DNA of 64,000 bases. Origin: Streptococcus parasanguinis (GTDB lineage Bacteria; Bacillota; Bacilli; Lactobacillales; Streptococcaceae). The number at the start of each line of letters is the position of its first letter. Positions within the stretch are counted from its first letter, which is position 1. The translations under genes were made by a program, and so were the position numbers. The stretch is taken from contig NZ_CP133988.1 in the NCBI RefSeq assembly GCF_031582885.1, positions 689,501 to 753,500 of the forward strand, read 5' to 3'. Shown one piece after another: positions 56,458 through 64,000 of the stretch. The notes below the pieces were generated by a model, which was not told the DNA's origin, ran no database searches, and saw only the letters and a program-made list of their open reading frames with translations.

Positions 56458-57735
56458 TTGAAAAAAATATCTTTTGAACAAGTTGCAAGAAGACGGACCT
56501 TATTGTTTGGGGTTCTTGCCGTCATTTTTGGGATTCTCATTTTTCGAAACGGCGTTGGTTTCACCAAATTTTCCTTGGATCTATTAGCCATTTACTTTTT
56601 AGTTGATGGACTAGGAAGCTTTCTTCTTCGCTTTTTGTTACGTAGCAAGTCTATTTCCTATAGCCACTCTATTTGGTTTATTTTTCTTTCACTTGCGTTG
56701 ATCTGGTTGAATCGACTGAGTAGTCTGCCCGTAAACTTAGTTGTGATTTGTTTAGGGGCATATCAGTTGGGGAGTGCCATTGTCTATGGGATCACATTTT
56801 GGCTTTATAAGGCCAATCGGGTAAAAGGAGGCTGGCTCTATTTATGGGATGCGCTTTTAAACGGTGGGATTGGTCTAGCAACTGTCTTGGAACCTGGTTC
56901 AGATGGGCACTTCCAATTTATCCTCTTGGGGGCTTATCTGGTCTTGTTGGGGATTTCTAATATTCGAGATGGTATTTTATTTGACAAAGACCAACAAGGC
57001 CAAGAGTTAAAACGTCGCTTTCGTATTAGCCTACCGGTTATCTTTGCAGCCTTTATCCCTGCTAAGGAGTTAAAACGGTTTAACCAGTTTCTTCAAAAAG
57101 GGAGCTCGGCGGGACACACAGGCCCTTATCGATTGGTGAAAAAAGAAGAAGAGGCAAGGGAATTAGAAATTTTGGTTCATACTTCTGACAGCAACTTATT
57201 TGGAGCGATTGGGCATGTAGATATTTGTTATCAGGGGAAGGTCATTTCTTACGGAAGTTACGATCCCTTTTCAGAGCGTCTATTTGGGACGATTGGGGAT
57301 GGCGTACTGTTTAAAGTGGATAAGGAACCATACATCGAACTATGTAAAAAAGAGAGTCAAAAGACGCTGTTTGGCTACAGCCTATCCCTTACCGAAGAAG
57401 AGAATCAGGCAGTAGAGAAGCGTCTAGCTGAAATTGATCAGTTGTTAGAACCTTGGGATCCACCTAGGAGGTTACTGGAAGACGGTCAGCCGGCCTACGC
57501 TTACAAATTGAAATATGATTTAGGGGCTGAGCTATATAAATTTACTTCTTCGCGTTTTAAATCTTACTTTGTTCTGTCTACTAATTGCTGTCTGTTAGCA
57601 GATTCAATTGTGGGACAGGCGGGAACGGCTGTATTAGATGTTCGTGGAGTGATTGCACCGGGGACCTATCAGGATTACTTAGAATATGAATTTGAAGCTC
57701 CAAACGGGCGGGTCCATACACGAACAGTATATTAA
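56458..57735 (+). CDS. Membrane protein: DUF308-like helices fused to a papain-like domain
   Basis: The 425-residue protein starts at TTG 56458 after AAGGAGAAGGA. Residues 1-170 hold six membrane segments in three repeated pairs, like HdeD/DUF308 proteins. Residues about 200-425 are soluble. They contain GHVDICYQGKVISYGSYDP with a candidate histidine and, 140 residues later, STNCCLLADSIVG with a candidate cysteine. That order (His before Cys) is seen in circularly permuted NlpC/P60-type (papain-like) hydrolases. The assignment of the second domain is inference, and no substrate is known. Confidence 0.7.
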   Translation: MKKISFEQVARRRTLLFGVLAVIFGILIFRNGVGFTKFSLDLLAIYFLVDGLGSFLLRFLLRSKSISYSHSIWFIFLSLALIWLNRLSSLPVNLVVICLGAYQLGSAIVYGITFWLYKANRVKGGWLYLWDALLNGGIGLATVLEPGSDGHFQFILLGAYLVLLGISNIRDGILFDKDQQGQELKRRFRISLPVIFAAFIPAKELKRFNQFLQKGSSAGHTGPYRLVKKEEEARELEILVHTSDSNLFGAIGHVDICYQGKVISYGSYDPFSERLFGTIGDGVLFKVDKEPYIELCKKESQKTLFGYSLSLTEEENQAVEKRLAEIDQLLEPWDPPRRLLEDGQPAYAYKLKYDLGAELYKFTSSRFKSYFVLSTNCCLLADSIVGQAGTAVLDVRGVIAPGTYQDYLEYEFEAPNGRVHTRTVY

Positions 57736-57741
57736 GTAAAG

Positions 57742-57779
57742 AAAGACAGATTTTTATTTTTGAAAAATCTGTCTTTTTT
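57742..57779 (+). terminator. Intrinsic terminator after the fused membrane protein gene
   Basis: AAGACAGATTTTT and AAAAATCTGTCTT form a 13-bp stem followed by TTTT. Confidence 0.9.
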
Positions 57780-57791
57780 GCACAAGATTTC

Positions 57792-57820
57792 TTGTAAAAA
57801 GCCAGAAAATCTTTTACAAT
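57792..57820 (+). promoter_or_regulatory. Predicted promoter of cppA
   Basis: TTGTAA, a 17-base spacer, and TACAAT, 22 bases before the cppA start. Confidence 0.6.
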
Positions 57821-57841
57821 AAAAAGTGCTTGGAGGAAAGT

Positions 57842-58609
57842 ATGACAGCAAATCAGATCGTAAGAGTGATCCCAGTCTTGAAAGTGAATAACCGAAATGT
57901 CAATCAACGCTTTTATGAAGAGACATTGGGAATGAAAGTATTAGTGGAAGAAGGAGCTCTCCTATCTTTAGGAGATGCCTCAAAAGTAGAAAAAATCGTC
58001 TTAGAAGAGTCACCGAGTATGCGTTCGCGTAAGGTCGAAGGTCCAAAGAAATTGGGTCGCATCGTGGTGAAAGTGGCACAAGCTCAAGAAATTGATTATT
58101 TGTTGGCCCGCCAGCCAGAAACAAGCGCCCTTTACCAAGGAGCTAATGGTCGCGCCTTTGAAGTTGTGTCTCCTCAAGGAGATACCATTTTCGTGCATGC
58201 TGAAGAAAATCTTGAAAGCCTAGAACCGTTGGAGAAAGCGCCTCTTGTAGAAGCTCCCGAAGATTTTAAAGGTTTGACGAACTTTGATGTGGACTTTCTT
58301 GAGGTCAACGTGGTTGATCTTGCCCAATCTCAGGAGCTTTACAGACGCTTGCCAGATCTGGCCCACTTTATCCATTTTCAGGAAGCCCAAGGAAAAGATC
58401 TCCAAGTTGAGAACAAGGTTACTTGGGATTTGAGCATGATCAAGGTCGAATTGGCATCTTTTGATGTGGAAGACTTGAAAGAACGCTTGGGAGAAGCTGT
58501 CGATTTTGTGCACCGTAAGGGAACTTTCTTGATTGCCAAGGATCCAAGTCAGATCGAACTCTGGTTTGAAGCCAATCAAGATCAGGTCCATATTTCTTAT
58601 GAAGAATAA
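57842..58609 (+). CDS. cppA: CppA family protein (glyoxalase-like fold)
   Basis: The 255-residue protein matches CppA, described in pneumococcus as a C3-degrading proteinase, although the sequence is that of two vicinal-oxygen-chelate (glyoxalase/dioxygenase) modules: RVIPVLKVNNRNVNQRFYEETLGM first and VDFLEVNVVDLAQSQELY second. It has no signal peptide. GGAGG precedes ATG 57842 by five bases. The next gene begins 11 bases on. Confidence 0.88.
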   Translation: MTANQIVRVIPVLKVNNRNVNQRFYEETLGMKVLVEEGALLSLGDASKVEKIVLEESPSMRSRKVEGPKKLGRIVVKVAQAQEIDYLLARQPETSALYQGANGRAFEVVSPQGDTIFVHAEENLESLEPLEKAPLVEAPEDFKGLTNFDVDFLEVNVVDLAQSQELYRRLPDLAHFIHFQEAQGKDLQVENKVTWDLSMIKVELASFDVEDLKERLGEAVDFVHRKGTFLIAKDPSQIELWFEANQDQVHISYEE

Positions 58610-58619
58610 GAATGGAGTG

Positions 58620-59561
58620 ATGAGCGTGAATGCAATCATCGAAAAAATTACCGAACAAATCCAAGAAGGCATCTATCCAGGTGCCTCTCTTGCGCTTTAC
58701 CGCGATGGTCAGTGGAGTGAGCACTATCTGGGACTAGCGGATCCTGAAAAAGGAGAGCCAGTAGTGGCTGACCTGGTCTATGATTTGGCTAGTGTCAGTA
58801 AGGTCGTCGGAGTTGCTACCATCTGTGCCTTTTTGTATGCGAAAGGGGAGCTTGCGCTTGATCGCCCCTTTAAAGAGCTTTACCCGCGTTTTGCTCATGA
58901 GAAGACGACCATCCGGGAACTCTTGACCCATACTTCTGGGCTGGATCCTTTTATCCCCAACCGGGATCAATTGGATGCGAGACAGTTGAAAACAGCTCTT
59001 GAAAATTTGCAGTTAAAAGAAGACAAGAGTTTTCATTACACCGACGTCAATTTTCTTCTGCTGGGCTTTTGGTTAGAAGACAGGTTTCGCCAGCCCTTGG
59101 ATCGCTTATTTGAAGAGCTGATTTTTACACCTTGGAAGATGACGGAGACACGGTTTGGACCGGTCGAAAAGGCGGTGCCAACGGTCCGTGGAGTGGCTTC
59201 TGGAAGTGTTCATGATCCCAAAGCGAGAGTTCTGGGCCCTCATGCGGGAAGTGCTGGACTTTTTTCAACTGTTGCTGATCTAGAGCGCTTCTTAGAGCGT
59301 TATCTGAAGGAGGATTTTGCGCGTGACTTGTCTCAGAATTTTGCGCGTGAAGAGGGCAAGACCCGCGCTCTCGGATGGAATCTAGAGGGGGACTGGTTAG
59401 ATCATACGGGCTATACTGGAACCTTCATCATGTATAATCGAAAGAGGCAGGAAGCTGTGATCTTTTTGTCCAACCGGACCTATGAGAAGGACGAACGGGC
59501 CCAATGGATCCTCGACCGCAACTCTTTGATGGACTTGATCAAACAAGAATTTGAAAAATAG
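58620..59561 (+). CDS. Serine hydrolase of the beta-lactamase/PBP-like family
   Basis: The 313-residue protein (from ATG 58620; GTG 58626 is equally possible by spacing to GGAG) has the class C-like motifs: S-x-x-K in DLASVSKVVG near residue 60, the tyrosine motif HYTDVNFLLLG, and the HTG motif in LDHTGYTGTFIM. No signal peptide is seen, so it is cytoplasmic and probably an esterase or peptidase-like hydrolase, not a drug-resistance enzyme. Cotranscribed with cppA. Confidence 0.85.
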   Translation: MSVNAIIEKITEQIQEGIYPGASLALYRDGQWSEHYLGLADPEKGEPVVADLVYDLASVSKVVGVATICAFLYAKGELALDRPFKELYPRFAHEKTTIRELLTHTSGLDPFIPNRDQLDARQLKTALENLQLKEDKSFHYTDVNFLLLGFWLEDRFRQPLDRLFEELIFTPWKMTETRFGPVEKAVPTVRGVASGSVHDPKARVLGPHAGSAGLFSTVADLERFLERYLKEDFARDLSQNFAREEGKTRALGWNLEGDWLDHTGYTGTFIMYNRKRQEAVIFLSNRTYEKDERAQWILDRNSLMDLIKQEFEK

Positions 59562-59567
59562 AAATGG

Positions 59568-59597
59568 AAGGCTAGGATGATGGATCCTGGCCTTTTA
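59568..59597 (+). terminator. Intrinsic terminator after the serine hydrolase gene
   Basis: AAGGCTAGGAT and ATCCTGGCCTT pair over 11 positions (one G-T) around GATGG, followed by TT and then ACGG, so the T tract is short. Confidence 0.7.
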
Positions 59598-59732
59598 CGG
59601 TCTGTCCGTGAGAAAGAAACTGGTAGGAGATTCATTTTTGAACTCCGTCTTAGGTTGGATTTCCTTCAAAAGCATCGCTTTTTTGGCTGATTTATATTAA
59701 AATAGTAATGACCTTAATAGAGCGAGATGAAT

Positions 59733-60611
59733 ATGAACAAAGAGATAGGCGTCGGAAGGGCGCATAGTAAAATTATCTTAATTGGAGAGCATGCGGTGGT
59801 CTATGGTTATCCGGCTATTGCGCTGCCACTCCATCATATCGAAGTGACCTGCCAGATCATCCCGGCAGACAGTCCATGGATTTTGTTTGAAGATGACACC
59901 TTGTCCATGGCGGTTTTTGCGTCTCTTGAGCACCTTGGGATTCGCGAGGCCCGTATTCGCTGTCGCATTCAGTCCATGGTGCCGGAAAAACGGGGGATGG
60001 GATCATCTGCGGCGGTGAGTATCGCAGCTATTCGTGCCGTTTTTGACTATTATCAAGAGAAGCTGGATGATGAGACCTTAGAAGTTCTGGTTAATCGAGC
60101 AGAAACCATTGCTCATATGAATCCAAGTGGGCTCGATGCCAAGACTTGTTTGAGTGATCAAGCCATTAAATTCATCCGGAATGTCGGCTTTTACCCGCTG
60201 GAGCTGGGGATAAAAGCGAGCTTGGTGATTGCGGATACGGGGATTCACGGCAATACCCGTGAGGCGATTCAAAAGGTGGAAGCCAAGGGGCAGGAAGTTT
60301 TGCCCCATTTCCATGAGATTGGTCAGTTGACTCAGCAGGTGGAAGAGGCTCTGAAAATGAATGATCTAACGAACCTAGGACAGGCTTTGACTACTTGCCA
60401 TGAGCACTTGAGAGCCGTGGGTGTCAGCTGTGAAAAAGCAGATCATCTGGTCGCCGTTGCCCTTGAAAATGGGGCCTTAGGCGCTAAAATGAGCGGAGGC
60501 GGTCTTGGAGGTTGTGTGATTGCCCTCGTCAAGGATTCTCGGGAAGCAGCAACCATTGCCCATGCATTAGAAAAAGAAGGAGCATACCATACATGGATCG
60601 AAAACCTGTAA
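59733..60611 (+). CDS. mvk: Mevalonate kinase
   Basis: The first enzyme of the mevalonate-to-isopentenyl diphosphate operon phosphorylates mevalonate. The 292-residue GHMP kinase has AHSKIILIGEHAVVYGYPAI, the ATP loop PEKRGMGSSAAVSIA, and KMSGGGLGGCVIAL. ATG 59733 gives the length of the pneumococcal enzyme; ATG 59727 two codons upstream is possible. It overlaps mvaD by 19 bases. Confidence 0.96.
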   Translation: MNKEIGVGRAHSKIILIGEHAVVYGYPAIALPLHHIEVTCQIIPADSPWILFEDDTLSMAVFASLEHLGIREARIRCRIQSMVPEKRGMGSSAAVSIAAIRAVFDYYQEKLDDETLEVLVNRAETIAHMNPSGLDAKTCLSDQAIKFIRNVGFYPLELGIKASLVIADTGIHGNTREAIQKVEAKGQEVLPHFHEIGQLTQQVEEALKMNDLTNLGQALTTCHEHLRAVGVSCEKADHLVAVALENGALGAKMSGGGLGGCVIALVKDSREAATIAHALEKEGAYHTWIENL

Positions 60612-61532
60612 AGGCTAAGTCCTATGCCAATATTGCGATTATCAAATACTGGGGAAAAGAAGATGCCAAACAGATGGTCCCTTCGACCAGTTCGATTTCG
60701 TTGACCTTAGAGAATATGTATACAGAGACGAGTCTCTCTCCCTTACCAGCAGATGCGACTGCGCATGAATTTTACATCGATGGGGAATTCCAAAATCCAG
60801 CTGAGCAAGCCAAAATTGGAGCTGTGATTGATAGCTTGAAGCCAGCAGATGAAGCAGGATTTGTTCGGGTGGATACCAGCAACAACATGCCAACTGCAGC
60901 CGGTTTGTCCTCTAGCTCAAGCGGCCTCTCTGCTCTCGTCAAGGCTTGCAATCAGTACTATGATTTGGGCTTGAGTCAGGAGGAATTAGCTCAAAAAGCC
61001 AAGTTTGCTTCGGGTTCTTCTTCACGTTCTTTCTTTGGACCCTTAGCAGCTTGGGACAAAGAAAGTGGAGAAATTTATAAGGTCAAAACAGACCTAAAAC
61101 TGGCTATGATCATGCTGGTCCTCAATGACAAGCAAAAGCCCGTTTCCAGCCGGGAAGGGATGAAACGTTGCATGGAGACCTCGACTAATTTCAAAGAATG
61201 GATCGAAGAGTCTCGACAAGATTACAAGGACATGCTGGACTATCTAGCTGGCAATGATTTTGAACGGGTCGGTCAGCTGACAGAGCGCAATGCCCTTGCT
61301 ATGCATGCGACGACTAGAACAGCCACTCCAGCCTTTAGCTACTTGACAGAAGAAAGCCACAAAGCTATGGACTTTGTCCGTGAGCTTCGAGCTGCAGGCC
61401 ATGCTTGTTACTTCACCATGGATGCAGGGCCAAACGTTAAGGTTCTCTGTTTAGAAGAAGACTTGGATCAGCTGGTGCCTTTATTTGACGCCCGCTATCG
61501 GACCATCGTATCTAAGACAAAGGACCCTCAAG

Positions 61533-61543
<11 letters not shown>
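60593..61543 (+). CDS. mvaD: Diphosphomevalonate decarboxylase
   Basis: MvaD converts mevalonate diphosphate to isopentenyl diphosphate with ATP. The 316-residue protein has AKSYANIAIIKYWGKED, STSSISLTL, and the ATP-loop-equivalent NMPTAAGLSSSSSGLSAL. The start ATG 60593 lies in mvk after GAAGGAG. It overlaps pmk by 11 bases. Confidence 0.96.
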
Positions 61544-63541
<1,998 letters not shown>

Positions 63542-63549
63542 AGAAAAAT

Positions 63550-63702
63550 CATTTTAGAAACTTTCCTTAGGTGAGTACGGACGTCAGCGAACTTCTACGA
63601 AGTTCCATGACTTAGTTTTGAACCTAAGGTTTCAAAACTCCCGAGTGCCTGAAACAAAAACGTTTCAGGCACTTTTCTCACAGCGGAAAGTTTTCGTATA
63701 TT
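63550..63702 (+). repeat. Dispersed structured element, copy 3
   Basis: Same 153-bp fold as copy 1. The P3 stem differs: AGTTTTGAA at 63614-63622 with TTCAAAACT at 63631-63639 replaces ATTATTGAG/CTCAATAAT, three pairs changing on both sides, while the loop CCTAAGG is unchanged. P4 is AGTGCCTGAAAC/GTTTCAGGCACT. It follows fni by 8 bases with no terminator between, so it is probably in the 3' untranslated region of the mevalonate operon. Confidence 0.88.
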
Positions 63703-63789
63703 ATGATTCATTTTGAAAATTAGAACTCTTTTATAGTTCTTTGAAGAATCACTTAACTTATTTTACTTAAAAATTAGTTCCTATTCGTT

Positions 63790-63826
63790 TAGGATTGGCA
63801 AAATAAGCCAATTCTTTCTTTTTTTT
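63790..63826 (+). terminator. Terminator downstream of repeat copy 3
   Basis: GGATTGGC and GCCAATTC form an 8-bp stem (one G-T) around AAAATAA, followed by TTTCTTTTTTTT. It probably ends the mevalonate operon. Bases 63703-63789 show no feature beyond a weak AGAACT/AGTTCT pair. Confidence 0.8.
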
Positions 63827-63878
63827 AAAAAGTGTTCTCCTCAAAAATTCTGATAGTTTACGAATTGTTTACGGTTGC

Positions 63879-63893
63879 TGGAATCGCTTGCAA
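63879..63893 (-). promoter_or_regulatory. Predicted CcpA operator (cre)
   Basis: On the minus strand TTGCAAGCGATTCCA fits WTGNAANCGNWNNCW at every fixed position. It covers the -35 of the promoter at 63888-63917, so CcpA would exclude RNA polymerase. Confidence 0.8.
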
Positions 63894-63917
63894 AATAGGC
63901 TTGTAAAAGAGTATACT
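63888..63917 (+). promoter_or_regulatory. Predicted promoter of the last gene
   Basis: TTGCAA, an 18-base spacer, and TATACT, overlapped by the cre site. Confidence 0.65.
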
Positions 63918-63952
63918 AAATAAGGAAAAACATTTTTAAAAAGGAGTTTAGG

Positions 63953-64000
63953 ATGAAGAAGCACTATTTTCGATCAGCTGTAGCAGCCTTGCTTCCGCTT
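63953..64000 (+). CDS. Start of a secreted protein or lipoprotein (partial)
   Basis: AAAGGAG stands before ATG 63953, which opens MKKHYFRSAVAALLPL and runs off the window. The charged start and hydrophobic core are a signal peptide. With a cre site in its promoter it may be a sugar-binding lipoprotein, but that is only inference. Confidence 0.75.
   Translation, partial: MKKHYFRSAVAALLPL

Overview
The window is chromosomal DNA of a Streptococcus, most likely of the mitis/sanguinis side of the genus (S. parasanguinis, S. australis and relatives are the best guesses). The evidence is a complete accessory Sec locus with a serine-rich-repeat adhesin, a YSIRK/LPXTA-anchored GH85 enzyme beside pgk, the pmk-type mevalonate operon, CppA, RocS, and the gene order GH85-pgk-DUF939-glnR-glnA. 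I cannot fix the species from sequence alone. No phage, insertion sequence, rRNA or CRISPR array was seen.

Layout. 1-12446 is the accessory secretion and O-glycosylation locus: the 3' end of a serine-rich-repeat adhesin, then gtf3, secY2, asp1, asp2, asp3, secA2, gtf1, gtf2, asp4 and asp5. The glycosyltransferases modify the adhesin, Asp1-3 process and deliver it to the motor SecA2, and SecY2/Asp4/Asp5 form the channel. 12447-20500 holds membrane proteins and a conserved housekeeping block (rnpA, yidC, khpB, rpmH, tatD, rnmV, rsmA) closed by two minus-strand tRNA genes (Ser-CGA, Leu-CAG). 20487-26389 carries rsgA-rpe-thiN-rmuC-yhaM, then purR and an unknown membrane-anchored protein. 26428-31218 is the translation/glycolysis block rpsL-rpsG, fusA and gapA. 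31268-40254 has the cell-wall GH85 endoglycosidase under a predicted CcpA site, pgk, a DUF939 protein and glnR-glnA with a GlnR operator. 40276-44680 has rnjA-rpoY (minus) and tsaB-rimI-tsaD. 44752-57779 is mixed: azlCD, a lipoprotein, an aquaglyceroporin, an FAD oxidoreductase, lrgAB, ebfC, an AT-rich ABC exporter, an exonuclease, rocS, pepX and a fused membrane/papain-like protein. 57792-63541 holds cppA, a serine-hydrolase gene and the mevalonate operon mvk-mvaD-pmk-fni. The window ends in the first codons of a secreted protein whose promoter carries a second predicted CcpA site.

Most unusual feature. A roughly 150-175 bp intergenic element occurs three times (12462-12614, 50692-50866, 63550-63702), always in the same orientation. 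The copies keep an identical fold by compensatory changes: a terminal helix, three internal stem-loops, and a conserved CCTAAGG loop that is complementary to a conserved 5' segment. It looks like a dispersed structured RNA or RNA-like mobile element that I cannot assign to a family I know. A different three-hairpin element lies downstream of pgk (37616-37797).
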